From Vicinamibacterales bacterium (lineage in GTDB: Bacteria > Acidobacteriota > Vicinamibacteria > Vicinamibacterales > UBA2999): a stretch of DNA of 64,000 nucleotides. The position numbers and the translations under genes were made by a program. The notes below the pieces were generated by a model, which saw only the letters and a list, made by a program, of their open reading frames with translations, was not told the origin of the DNA and searched no databases. Shown piece by piece: positions 15,255-23,503 of this stretch. Location: positions 62,001-126,000 of the forward strand of contig JAWKHS010000007.1 of assembly GCA_041394705.1 (NCBI GenBank). Reading direction: 5' to 3'. Positions within the stretch are counted from its first letter, which is position 1; the number at the start of each line of letters is the position of its first letter.

Positions 15255-16922
15255 ATGGCAGCCTCGGAATCGACGTCGGACGGCGGCGCACCGGCCGCGA
15301 GCCCGACGCCGCGTGCTCCGGTCGAGGCGGCGCCAACCTCCGCCGGGCTCGCGCGCTCGGCCGGGGTCGTCGGGGCGGCCACCATGACGAGCCGCGTGCT
15401 CGGGCTCGCGCGCGATCAGGTCCTGGCCTACTGGTTCGGCGCCGGCGACGCCATGGACGCCTTCCTCGTGGCGTTCCGCGTTCCCAACCTCGTCCGCGAT
15501 CTCTTCGCCGAGGGCGCGATGAGCGCGGCGCTGGTCCCCACCTTCAGCAAGACGCTCGCCGCCGACGGCCGCGACCGCGCGTGGCGGCTGGGCAACTCGG
15601 TGATGAACGCCCTGGCGCTCGTGACCGGCGCGCTCGTGATCGCGGCTATCGTCTTCGCCCCCCAGCTGGTGGGGTGGATGGCCGGCGACTTCGCCGACGT
15701 GCCCGGCAAGTTCGAGCTCACCGTGACCCTCACGCGCATCATGGCCCCCTTCCTGGTGCTGGTGGCCGTCGCGGCCGCGTGCATGGGGATGCTGAACTCG
15801 CTCGACGTGTTCTTCGTGCCGGCACTCGCGCCGGCCATGTTCAACGTGGCCTCGATCGCGGTGGGTCTGGGCCTCGTGCCCGTGGCGATCTCGGCCGGGG
15901 TCGAGCCGATCCTGGCGATGGGGATCGGGACGCTGCTGGGAGGACTCGGCCAGGTGCTGCTGCAATGGCCCGCGCTGAAGGCGCGGGGCTATCGCTACCT
16001 GCCGCGCCTCGACCTGGCGGACCCCGGCCTCCATCGCATCCTCGTCCTCATGGGGCCCGGCATCGTGGGCCTCGCGGCCACGCAGCTGAACGTCTTCGTC
16101 AACACGGTGGTCGCCACCAGCCAGGGAACCGGCGCGGTGTCCTGGCTGAACTACGCGTTCCGGGTGATGTACCTGCCCATCGGCCTTTTCGGCGTGTCGA
16201 TCGCCACGGCAGCCACCCCCACGGTGTCGCGGCAGGCGGCGGCGGGCGACATGGCGACGATGCGGTCCACGCTCGCCTCGGCCGTCTCGCTCATGCTCAT
16301 GCTGAACGTTCCGGCCACCGTGGGCCTCGTCGTCCTGTCCGGCCCGATCGTCCGCCTGCTCCTCGAACGCGGCAGCTTCGCGGCCGCCGACACGGCGGCG
16401 ACCGCGGCGGCGGTGCAGCTGTACGCGATCGGCCTTGTCGGGTACTCCATCGTCAAGATCCTGTCTCCGGCCTTCTACGCGCTCGGGCGAAGCCGCACGC
16501 CGGCCGCCGTCGGCGTGGTGTCGGTGCTCCTGAACGCCGTGCTCAGCGTGTCGCTGGCGCCGGTGTTCGGCTATCGGGGCATCGCGCTGAGCGCATCGAT
16601 CGCGGCGCTCGTGAACGCCGCCAGCCTGATCTGGCTGATGCGGGCGGCGCTCGGCGGCCTCGAACTCGGCCGCGTCCTCGCCACGGCGGTCAGGATCGCG
16701 ATCGCGGCCGCCGCCATGGGCGCGGTCGCGTGGTGGGGTGAACGCTGGCTCACGGTCGTGCTGCCGGGCCCGGAGACCGGGAGGCAGATCGTGCGCCTCG
16801 GTGCGGCGATCGTCATGGCGCTGGCGGTGCTCGCCGCGTCGGCCTCGGCCCTGCGGATCCGCGAGTTCGAGGAAGTGGCGGCGGGAGTCGTCCGTCGTCT
16901 CGGCCGGCTGAGCCGACGCTGA
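15255..16922 (+). CDS. murJ: Lipid II flippase MurJ (MviN family)
   Basis: A 555-residue polytopic membrane protein with about 14 hydrophobic segments. It starts with a roughly 35-residue Ala/Pro-rich cytoplasmic extension. The MurJ signatures TSRVLGLARDQVLAYWFGAGDAMD, FRVPNLVRDLFAEGAMSAAL and VPTFSK are present. MurJ moves lipid II across the inner membrane. It lies outside the main division cluster here, behind a terminator, so it is probably transcribed separately. Confidence 0.95.
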   Translation: MAASESTSDGGAPAASPTPRAPVEAAPTSAGLARSAGVVGAATMTSRVLGLARDQVLAYWFGAGDAMDAFLVAFRVPNLVRDLFAEGAMSAALVPTFSKTLAADGRDRAWRLGNSVMNALALVTGALVIAAIVFAPQLVGWMAGDFADVPGKFELTVTLTRIMAPFLVLVAVAAACMGMLNSLDVFFVPALAPAMFNVASIAVGLGLVPVAISAGVEPILAMGIGTLLGGLGQVLLQWPALKARGYRYLPRLDLADPGLHRILVLMGPGIVGLAATQLNVFVNTVVATSQGTGAVSWLNYAFRVMYLPIGLFGVSIATAATPTVSRQAAAGDMATMRSTLASAVSLMLMLNVPATVGLVVLSGPIVRLLLERGSFAAADTAATAAAVQLYAIGLVGYSIVKILSPAFYALGRSRTPAAVGVVSVLLNAVLSVSLAPVFGYRGIALSASIAALVNAASLIWLMRAALGGLELGRVLATAVRIAIAAAAMGAVAWWGERWLTVVLPGPETGRQIVRLGAAIVMALAVLAASASALRIREFEEVAAGVVRRLGRLSRR

Positions 16923-16928
16923 GCACGT

Positions 16929-16945
16929 CCCGCTCCGTCAGCGGG
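16929..16945. other. Hairpin between convergent murJ and S41 genes
   Basis: CCCGCT, five bases, AGCGGG form a perfect 6-bp stem in the 15-nt gap between the convergent genes. The loop holds part of the S41 stop codon. There is no U-tract on either strand, so terminator activity is uncertain. Confidence 0.3.
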
Positions 16946-18212
16946 CGTTGACGAGCGTCTGCCACGCGTCCTGCCGGGCGGCCGCCGGGGACGCGCGCCG
17001 GGCCTGGGTGCCCGACGGGGCGCGGCACGAACCCACGGCGATGTACCCGAGGGCCGTGGCGAGCGACGCCTCGCCGGGGTCGCCCAGTTCGTGCAGGATG
17101 TCGTCCGCGGCCGGACAGTCGGCCGGGAGGCCGTCGAAGTAGCCGCCCTGGCCGTCGGCGTTCGTCATCGAGAATGCGACGGGCGCCAGCACCTTGTCGC
17201 AGAACGGGAAGAGGTACTGCCCCACCGGTTTGCCGTAGGTGCGGTCGCCCACGATCACGACCGGCACGAACGGCCGAAGTCCGTTGATGAGGAGCTCGCT
17301 CGCGGAGGCCGACGCCCTCGTCGCGATGACCACCACCCGGTCGAGGCCGAGCGCGGAGGCAGGCGCGCCGAATCGCAGGGTGGCGTCGAGTCGGCGGTTG
17401 CGGTCGTTGTGGTGCGACTGCGCGAACACCTGGTCCACGGCCGCGGGGCCCGCGATGAGCCCGGCCAGGTGGACGGCGACGTCGACCAGCCCGCCGCCGT
17501 TGTAGCGGAGGTCGAGCACGAGCTCGCGGATGCCGGCCTGCCGCAGCGCGGCGAACGCCTCGTCGAGCGCGGCGGCCGACGGGCGGACGAAGTTCCTGAA
17601 GAAGACGTAGCCCACGCGCCGTCCGCCCACGTCGAAGACCCGCGTCAGCGACACGGTGGGAATCGTCACCGTGCGCTTACGGAGCGTGGCCAGCATCGAC
17701 ACGCCGCCGCGCGTCTCGAAGCCGAGCGCGACGGCGTATCCGGCCTCCGCCGGCCCGAACGCCTCGTCCACCGAGCCGTCCGCCAGGAGCTCCGCGACCG
17801 CACGGCCCGCGATGGACGTGAGCCGCGAGCCGCGGTCGAGGCCCGCCTCGGCTGCCGGACCGCCGTCGAACACCTGCAGCACGCGAAGCTCGCCGTCCAC
17901 GACGGCCGTGGACAGGCCCAGCCCCACGAACTGGCTCTCCGAGAACAGGGCGTCGCTGGCGGCCCGGGACTGGATGTAGCTGAACGTCGTGTCCAGGGGC
18001 CGGACGCGCACCGCAGCGAGGTAGGCCTCGGGCGACTCGACGTCGGCGGGATCGAGACTCGGCAGGTCCCGGTACCAGAGATAGACCTCGTCGAGCGTGT
18101 CACGGACGAAGGTGGCCTGGCCGAGGACAGAACACGACGTCTGCGCCCGGGCGGGCGTCGGCGCGGCCAGGGCCGCGGCGACGACGAGGACGAGAGCCAG
18201 CCGCCAGCGCAT
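16938..18212 (-). CDS. Secreted S41-family (C-terminal processing) serine peptidase
   Basis: A 424-residue protein with a signal peptide (LALVLVVAAALAAPTPARAQ). A PDZ-like region covers GLGLSTAVVDGELRVLQVF and DRGSRLTSIAGRAV. The peptidase core has ELVLDLRYNGGGLVDVA, then ATRASASASELLINGL (catalytic Ser near residue 303-305) and GDRTYGKPVGQ, whose Lys would complete the Ser-Lys dyad of the family. It probably acts in the periplasm or outside the cell. ATG 18212 is the only sensible start. Confidence 0.88.
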   Translation of the reverse strand: MRWRLALVLVVAAALAAPTPARAQTSCSVLGQATFVRDTLDEVYLWYRDLPSLDPADVESPEAYLAAVRVRPLDTTFSYIQSRAASDALFSESQFVGLGLSTAVVDGELRVLQVFDGGPAAEAGLDRGSRLTSIAGRAVAELLADGSVDEAFGPAEAGYAVALGFETRGGVSMLATLRKRTVTIPTVSLTRVFDVGGRRVGYVFFRNFVRPSAAALDEAFAALRQAGIRELVLDLRYNGGGLVDVAVHLAGLIAGPAAVDQVFAQSHHNDRNRRLDATLRFGAPASALGLDRVVVIATRASASASELLINGLRPFVPVVIVGDRTYGKPVGQYLFPFCDKVLAPVAFSMTNADGQGGYFDGLPADCPAADDILHELGDPGEASLATALGYIAVGSCRAPSGTQARRASPAAARQDAWQTLVNAR

Positions 18213-18221
18213 CGGACGCCC

Positions 18222-18227
18222 ATCATA
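18222..18227 (-). promoter_or_regulatory. -10 hexamer of the S41 gene (near-leaderless)
   Basis: TATGAT at 18227-18222 on the minus strand ends 10 nt before ATG 18212, so the leader would be about 3 nt. It lies back to back with the MFS promoter. Confidence 0.5.
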
Positions 18228-18263
18228 AGCGTGGGCGCGCCCGCCAGGCGTCGGGCGGGCGTG

Positions 18264-18269
18264 TACACT
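18264..18269 (+). promoter_or_regulatory. -10 hexamer upstream of the MFS gene
   Basis: TACACT ends 8 nt before an ATG at 18277 that opens a five-codon reading frame. The expected transcription start is about 18276. Confidence 0.45.
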
Positions 18270-18276
18270 TGCCCGG

Positions 18277-18294
18277 ATGGGGCGACGCGCGTGA
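18277..18294 (+). CDS. Possible five-codon leader ORF coupled to the MFS gene
   Basis: ATG-GGG-CGA-CGC-GCG-TGA encodes MGRRA. It begins at the predicted transcription start and its TGA overlaps the MFS GTG start as GTGA. This could let ribosomes load on a leaderless ATG and re-initiate at the GTG. It may also be chance. Confidence 0.25.
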   Translation: MGRRA

Positions 18295-19526
18295 CGCCGG
18301 CAGGGGCCGCTTCCGAGCCGTACCCCGGCGGCACCTCCAGCCGCACCGTCGCCGGCGTCCCGGCCGCCGTCCTGTCGCTGGCGTCCACGCACTTCGTCGT
18401 CGACGCCTACACCAACATCTACGTCCCGCTGCTGCCGCTGCTGATTCCGAGGCACGGCCTGACGCTGACCGCCGTCGGCACGCTGGCGATGTGCTTCCAG
18501 ATGGCATCGTCGGTCTCGCAACTCGGATTCGGGGCGCTGGCGGACCGCTGGCGGCCCGGCCTGCTCCTGGTGGTCGGCCCCGTGGTGTCCGTCGTGGTGC
18601 TGAGCCTGGTGGGACTGGCGCCCACGCCGCTCGTCCTCGGCACCGTGCTGGTCCTCGGGGGATTCGGCGGCGCGGCGTTCCATCCGCCGGCGGCGGCCGC
18701 CGTCTTCCGCGCCTCGGGCCCGAGCAAGGGCTTCGCGATGTCCGTCCACATCACGGGCGGCTCGATCGGGATGGCCATGGCGCCGCTGTTCTTCGCGCCC
18801 GCCCTCGAGCGCTTCGGCCTGCACTGGTCGCCCGTGCTGGCCGTCCCGGGCCTGGCCGCTCTGTGGGTGCTGCTCCAGCGCGTTCCGCCGGTGCCGCGGC
18901 CCTCGCCCGGGAGCCGTGACGGACTCGCCGCGCTGGCGCCCTATCGCCGCCCGCTCGCACTGCTCTACTTCTCGGTCGTGCTGCGCACGCTGACCTCCAC
19001 GGGGTTCGCGACGTTCCTTCCCGTGATTCTCACGTCGCAGGGCATGTCGATCGCGAATGCGAGCCTCGCCGTCACCTGCTACCTGCTCGTGTCGGGCATC
19101 GGGGGCTTCGCCGGCGGGCCGCTGGCCGATCGCTTCGGCCCGCGCCGCATCATCCTCGTGTCGTTCCTGTCGTCGGTGCCGTTCATGGTGGCGGCCTCGC
19201 AGCTGTCCGGCTGGTGGCTGACCGCCGCGGTGTCGATCGGGGGCCTGCTCCTGCAGTCCACCCTGCCCGTGAACGTCACCTACGCGCAGGTACTGGCGCC
19301 GGTGAGCGCCGCGACCGTCTCGTCGCTGATGATGGGCTTTGCCTGGGGCATGGGCAGCGTGATGGTGCCGGTCGTGGGCTACCTCGCCGATCGGATCGGC
19401 CTGCCGTCCGCGCTCCTGTGCATTGCCGGGCTGCCGCTGGTCGCCGCGGCGCTCGCGGCGCAGCTGCCGGAGGGTGGGCCGGACCGCGCGGCCACGCACG
19501 CGCCGCCCGCGGAGGGCCCCCTATAA
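18291..19526 (+). CDS. Major facilitator superfamily transporter, Fsr-like
   Basis: A 411-residue protein with twelve predicted membrane segments. The start STHFVVDAYTNIYVPLLPLL resembles the fosmidomycin-resistance (Fsr) branch of the MFS, and GALADRWRP provides the usual loop 2-3 motif. The second half repeats the fold (FAGGPLADRFGPRRII). The substrate is unknown; efflux of a small molecule is likely. GTG 18291 was chosen because the frame upstream is antisense to the S41 gene. The stop TAA lies inside the -10 hexamer of the next gene. Confidence 0.85.
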   Translation: MTPAGAASEPYPGGTSSRTVAGVPAAVLSLASTHFVVDAYTNIYVPLLPLLIPRHGLTLTAVGTLAMCFQMASSVSQLGFGALADRWRPGLLLVVGPVVSVVVLSLVGLAPTPLVLGTVLVLGGFGGAAFHPPAAAAVFRASGPSKGFAMSVHITGGSIGMAMAPLFFAPALERFGLHWSPVLAVPGLAALWVLLQRVPPVPRPSPGSRDGLAALAPYRRPLALLYFSVVLRTLTSTGFATFLPVILTSQGMSIANASLAVTCYLLVSGIGGFAGGPLADRFGPRRIILVSFLSSVPFMVAASQLSGWWLTAAVSIGGLLLQSTLPVNVTYAQVLAPVSAATVSSLMMGFAWGMGSVMVPVVGYLADRIGLPSALLCIAGLPLVAAALAAQLPEGGPDRAATHAPPAEGPL

Positions 19527-19527
19527 T
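19522..19527 (+). promoter_or_regulatory. -10 hexamer TATAAT of the rhomboid gene (leaderless)
   Basis: A perfect TATAAT whose last base is 7 nt before the A of ATG 19534, so transcription would start at the codon itself. The hexamer contains the TAA stop of the MFS gene. No -35 match is visible. Confidence 0.6.
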
Positions 19528-19533
19528 CGGGGC

Positions 19534-20298
19534 ATGCCGCGCTACAGCACCGTCGGATATTCCATCGGTCCGGGCCCATTGACCCAGGCGATCAAGACGC
19601 TGATCGCGCTGAACGTCGGCGCCTTCGTGCTGAGCCTGATCGTGCCCGCGCTCGTGGTGCGGCTCGGGCTGATGCCGAGCGAGGTGCTGACGGGCTTCGC
19701 CGTGTGGCAGCCCCTGACCTACATGTTCCTGCACGGGGGCATCGGTCACCTGCTGTTCAACATGCTCGCGCTGTGGATGTTCGGCACCGAGCTGGAGCGC
19801 ACGTGGGGCACCCGCTTCTTCCTGCGCTACTACTTCGTCACGGGCATCGGCGCCGCGGTGGTCACGATCCTGTGGTCGGTGCTCCCGCTGCCGTTCGCGG
19901 GCGCGCTGTACCGCTCCCTGGTGATCGGCGCCTCCGGTTCGATCTACGGGCTGCTGCTCGCCTACGGCATGTACTACCCGCATCGCACGGTGTTCCTCTA
20001 CATCTTCCCGGTGCCCGCGCGAATCGCGGTGCTGATCCTGGGCGCCATCGCCTTCCTCTCGTCCATGGGCGCGTCTGGCGACGGCGTCGCGCACGTCGCG
20101 CACCTGGGCGGCCTGCTCGTCGGCTACCTGTACTTGAAGATGCGCCGCGGTCCGCTCGACGAGATCAGGTACCGCTGGGCGCAGTGGCGGCTGGGCCGCT
20201 CGCGGTCACGCTTCGACGTCTATCAGGGCGGACGTCGCGGCCCCGGCACGCCTCCAGGCACGGACTGGACGAAGGAATGGAAGAAACACGTCCACTAG
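19534..20298 (+). CDS. Rhomboid-family intramembrane serine protease
   Basis: A 254-residue membrane protein with about six helices. After the first helix come PLTYMFLHGGIGHLLFNMLALWMFG, the catalytic GASGSIYG (Ser near residue 134) and GVAHVAHLGGLLVGY (His near residue 188), which together give the Ser-His dyad. The charged C-terminal tail of about 50 residues is cytoplasmic. The substrate is unknown. The start at ATG 19534 agrees with the leaderless promoter. Confidence 0.92.
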   Translation: MPRYSTVGYSIGPGPLTQAIKTLIALNVGAFVLSLIVPALVVRLGLMPSEVLTGFAVWQPLTYMFLHGGIGHLLFNMLALWMFGTELERTWGTRFFLRYYFVTGIGAAVVTILWSVLPLPFAGALYRSLVIGASGSIYGLLLAYGMYYPHRTVFLYIFPVPARIAVLILGAIAFLSSMGASGDGVAHVAHLGGLLVGYLYLKMRRGPLDEIRYRWAQWRLGRSRSRFDVYQGGRRGPGTPPGTDWTKEWKKHVH

Positions 20299-20353
20299 GG
20301 TGAGGTCTGGCGACCTGCAAGGACCGGGGACCAGGGATCGCGAGGACGTCGAC

Positions 20354-20755
20354 ATGAAGCGGGCGGCGGGCAGGCGGATTGGGGCGCTCGCGTGTGGCCT
20401 CGCGATGCTCCTGTTTGGAGGCTGCAACCTCCTCGGACCTCATGAGTCGTTCGACGGAAACTGGGTCGCGCCCGGTCCCGGAATCACGGGGAGTTCCTTC
20501 GGGCTCTCGCTGTCGCAGAGCGGCGACACCATCCGCGGAGCGGCCTGCTTCGTCGAGTCCGGCGTGAAGGTGTACTCCGGGGCGCCGGTGACCGGTGACT
20601 ATCCGCACATCCGCGTCGTCGTCACGGCGGCGTCCACCCCCTGTTGTCCGTGGATCGTCGGACAGGAGTACACGGCCACGATGGAGAAGCGCGGGGAAAT
20701 CGTGATGCCCAACGGCATCAGGTTCCACCGCGTGACGACGCCCGCCTGCCCCTGA
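20354..20755 (+). CDS. Small predicted lipoprotein of unknown function
   Basis: A 133-residue protein. The N-terminus MKRAAGRRIGALACGLAMLL is followed by a lipobox, FGGC, so Cys24 should be lipidated. The mature part looks like a compact beta-rich domain (FDGNWVAPGPG, FGLSLSQSGDTIRGAACF) ending in TTPACP. I do not recognise the family. The start ATG 20354 was preferred over a start at 20300 because it puts the basic-hydrophobic signal at the N-terminus. Confidence 0.65.
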   Translation: MKRAAGRRIGALACGLAMLLFGGCNLLGPHESFDGNWVAPGPGITGSSFGLSLSQSGDTIRGAACFVESGVKVYSGAPVTGDYPHIRVVVTAASTPCCPWIVGQEYTATMEKRGEIVMPNGIRFHRVTTPACP

Positions 20756-20763
20756 GCCGGGGC
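20748..20763. other. Hairpin between convergent lipoprotein and cupin genes
   Basis: GCCCC-6-GGGGC spans the 10-nt gap, with the lipoprotein TGA in the loop. There is no U-tract. Confidence 0.3.
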
Positions 20764-20765
20764 GC

Positions 20766-21161
20766 CTACTTCTCGCCGTCGGCCGGGCCGGGCGTGGGCG
20801 TGTCGTTGAAGTAGCTGTCGGTGCCGTCCAGCCAGTCCTGGCGGATCGGGCTGAAGAGGTCGATCTCGAACGTGTCGTCGAGCGCTTCCGCCTGGTGCGG
20901 CACCCATGAGGGGATGTGCAGCACCTCGCCCTCGCGCACGATGATCTCCTCGCCGTGGATCAGGAACTTGAGCGCGCCCTGCAGCACGTAGGTCAGCTGC
21001 TCGCTCTCGTGAGAGTGCATCGGCACGATCGCGCCGCGCTTCAGGTAGATCTGGCCGATCATCTCGCGCTCGCCCGTCACGACCTTGCGCGAGATCATCT
21101 CGGTGACCTTCTCGAGGGCGATCTCGTCCCAGCGATGGAGGCGAACGGGGCGTGTGGACAT
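20766..21161 (-). CDS. Small cupin-domain protein
   Basis: A 131-residue single-domain cupin. The metal-binding first motif is HSHESEQLTYVLQGALKF and the second is GEVLHIPSWVPHQAEAL. Related proteins occur next to many pathways, so the ligand is unknown. Two starts are possible: ATG 21161 has GAGG 5 nt upstream, while ATG 21224 would add 21 residues and lies 18 nt after a TATGAT hexamer (21247-21242). The shorter form was chosen because the cupin fold begins soon after it. Confidence 0.83.
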   Translation of the reverse strand: MSTRPVRLHRWDEIALEKVTEMISRKVVTGEREMIGQIYLKRGAIVPMHSHESEQLTYVLQGALKFLIHGEEIIVREGEVLHIPSWVPHQAEALDDTFEIDLFSPIRQDWLDGTDSYFNDTPTPGPADGEK

Positions 21162-21262
21162 GGAGGCCTCGGGCGCGGCGAACGCGTTCCAGCCGCGCAG
21201 ATTCGTCCGTCGGATGCGACCCATGCGTCGACGGCGCGGGCATCATAACACCGGAACCCGGG

Positions 21263-21271
21263 TGCTATAAT
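21263..21271 (+). promoter_or_regulatory. Extended -10 promoter of the fused E1 gene
   Basis: TGCTATAAT is a perfect extended -10 element. Transcription would start near 21278, giving a leader of about 60 nt. It is divergent from the cupin promoter. Confidence 0.65.
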
Positions 21272-21339
21272 TCCGCGTTGCAGACACTGCGGGATAGGCC
21301 GCACGGGCGCCTGCCCGGCATCCTCGACAAGGACACCGC

Positions 21340-23496
21340 ATGAAGGGTTCCACGCTGGCCAAGAACGGTGAGACGACTGCCAGCCGCACGGGCGCCGCGG
21401 CTGCCGCGCCGGACTCGCCGCACACCCGCGAGGAGCTCAGGCAGGCGTATCGCACGATGCTCCTGTCGCGGCGCCTCGACGACAAGGAGATCCAGCTCAA
21501 GAACCAGAGCCTGATCTTCTTCCAGATCAGCGGCGCCGGCCACGAGGCCATCTGCGTCGCCGCCGCCTCGCACCTCAAGCCCGGCCACGACTGGTTCTAT
21601 CCCTACTACCGCGACCGCGCGCTGTGCCTCGGGCTCGGCATGACGCCCCTGGAGATGCTGCAGGGCGCCGTGGGCGCGAAGGACGACCCGAATTCCGGCG
21701 GCCGCCAGATGCCGTCGCACTGGGGACACCGGGCCCTCAACATCCCGTCACAGGGCAGCCCCACGGGCACGCAGGCACTCCAGGCCGTCGGCTGCGCCGA
21801 GGCCGGGGTGCTCTTCGGGCAGATCGCGGGCATCGCCGACGCCGCGTCCCTGCACCGGAACGACGAGATCACCTACGTGTCCCTCGGCGACGGCGCGACG
21901 AGCGAGGGCGAGTTCTGGGAGTCGCTGAACTCCGCGTGCGCCCGGCCCGCGCCGGTGCTCTATCTCATCGAGGACAACGGATACGCCATCTCGGTCCCCG
22001 TGGACGCGCAGACGCCGGGTGGCGACATCTCGAAGCTCGTCGAGTCCTTCCCGAACCTGAAAGTCGTGCGCTGCGACGGCACCGACTACTTCGAGAGCTA
22101 TCGCGCCCTCGAGGACGCCGTGGCCTGGGTGCGCTCGGAGCGCAAGCCGGCGTTGGTCCACGCCAAGGTGACGCGGCCCTACTCCCACTCCCTGTCGGAC
22201 GACGAGCGCCTCTACAAGACGCCGGAGGAGCGCGAGGCCGAGGCCGCGCGGGACCCGCTGCGGAAGATGCGCGAGCACCTGCTGGCGCACGACCTCGCCA
22301 CCGAAGCGGAACTGAAGGAGCTCGCCGCGGACGTCGAGCAGGAGATCGCGCGCGCGACGGATGCGGCCATCGCGTCGCCGAAGCCCACGGTCGACACCGC
22401 CGGGCTGTGGGTCTACTCGCCGGACGTCGATCCGACCTCCGGGGCCTTCGACACGCCCGAGGAACCGGATGGCCGCGCGGACACGATGGTGGCCGCCATC
22501 AACCGGACCATGAAGGACGAGATGGCCGCCAACCCGCGCATCGTCGTCTTCGGCGAGGACGTCGCCGACGCCTCGCGGACCACCGCGCTGACCAAGGTGC
22601 AGGGCAAGGGCGGCGTCTTCAAGGTGACGCACGGGCTGCAGCGCGCCTACGGCTCCGAGCGCGTCTTCAACTCGCCGCTGGCGGAGGCCAACATCATCGG
22701 CCGGGCCGTGGGCATGGCCACGCGGGGGCTCAAGCCCGTCGTGGAGATCCAGTTCTTCGACTACATCTGGCCCGCGATGATGCAGATCAAGGACGAGATG
22801 TCCATGCTGCGCTACCGCTCGGGCAACAACTGGTCCTGCCCGATGGTGATCCGGGTGCCGATCGGCGGCTACCTGCGCGGCGGCGCGCCGTATCACAGCC
22901 AGTCCGGCGTCTCGATCTTCGCGCACTGCCCCGGCATCCGCATCGCCTTCCCCTCCAACGCCACCGACGCGGCCGGCCTGCTCCGCACGGCCATCCGCTG
23001 CGACGATCCGGTGATGTTCCTCGAGCACAAGCACCTGTACCGCCAGACCTACAACAAGGGCGTGTACCCGGGCGCGAACTACATGGTGCCGTTCGGCAAG
23101 GGAGCCCTGCGGCGCGAGGGCACCGACCTGGCCATCATCACGTGGGGCGCGCTCGTGCAGCGGTCTGTGCTGGCCGCGCAGCAGGCGGAGAAGGACGGCA
23201 TCAGCGCGGCCGTCTTCGACCTGCGGACGATCATGCCCTACGACTGGGAGGGCATCGCGTCGCTCGTCAGGAAGACCAACCGCGTGGTCGTGGTGCACGA
23301 GGACCAGCTGACGTGCGGCTTCGGCGCCGAGCTGGCCGCCCGGATCGGCGACGAGCTCTTCGACCACCTCGACGCGCCGGTCAAGCGCGTGGCGGCCATG
23401 GACTGCCCGGTGGCGTACTACCCCGAGCTCGAAGAAGCGATCCTGCCGCAGACGTCCGACGTCCTGGCCGCGATTCGATCGCTGGCCGCCTACTGA
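21340..23496 (+). CDS. Fused 2-oxoacid dehydrogenase E1 (alpha plus beta)
   Basis: A 718-residue cytoplasmic enzyme. Residues about 30-350 are the alpha part, with the thiamine diphosphate motif GDGATSEGEFWESLN near residue 183. After a linker around residues 355-385 the beta part begins (VAAINRTMKDEM, VFGEDVADAS) and continues to the C-terminus. It decarboxylates a 2-oxoacid and passes the acyl group to E2 lipoate; the branched-chain type is the best guess, pyruvate is possible. No E2 or E3 gene is nearby. A ribosome-binding AAGGA precedes the ATG. Confidence 0.88.
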   Translation: MKGSTLAKNGETTASRTGAAAAAPDSPHTREELRQAYRTMLLSRRLDDKEIQLKNQSLIFFQISGAGHEAICVAAASHLKPGHDWFYPYYRDRALCLGLGMTPLEMLQGAVGAKDDPNSGGRQMPSHWGHRALNIPSQGSPTGTQALQAVGCAEAGVLFGQIAGIADAASLHRNDEITYVSLGDGATSEGEFWESLNSACARPAPVLYLIEDNGYAISVPVDAQTPGGDISKLVESFPNLKVVRCDGTDYFESYRALEDAVAWVRSERKPALVHAKVTRPYSHSLSDDERLYKTPEEREAEAARDPLRKMREHLLAHDLATEAELKELAADVEQEIARATDAAIASPKPTVDTAGLWVYSPDVDPTSGAFDTPEEPDGRADTMVAAINRTMKDEMAANPRIVVFGEDVADASRTTALTKVQGKGGVFKVTHGLQRAYGSERVFNSPLAEANIIGRAVGMATRGLKPVVEIQFFDYIWPAMMQIKDEMSMLRYRSGNNWSCPMVIRVPIGGYLRGGAPYHSQSGVSIFAHCPGIRIAFPSNATDAAGLLRTAIRCDDPVMFLEHKHLYRQTYNKGVYPGANYMVPFGKGALRREGTDLAIITWGALVQRSVLAAQQAEKDGISAAVFDLRTIMPYDWEGIASLVRKTNRVVVVHEDQLTCGFGAELAARIGDELFDHLDAPVKRVAAMDCPVAYYPELEEAILPQTSDVLAAIRSLAAY

Positions 23497-23503
23497 CGCC
23501 GAG

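Noticed and set aside
21340..23496. Split of the E1 gene into separate alpha and beta genes by a sequencing error
   Set aside because: The frame is continuous through a plausible linker, and fused alpha-beta E1 proteins are known in Acidobacteria and Bacteroidetes.
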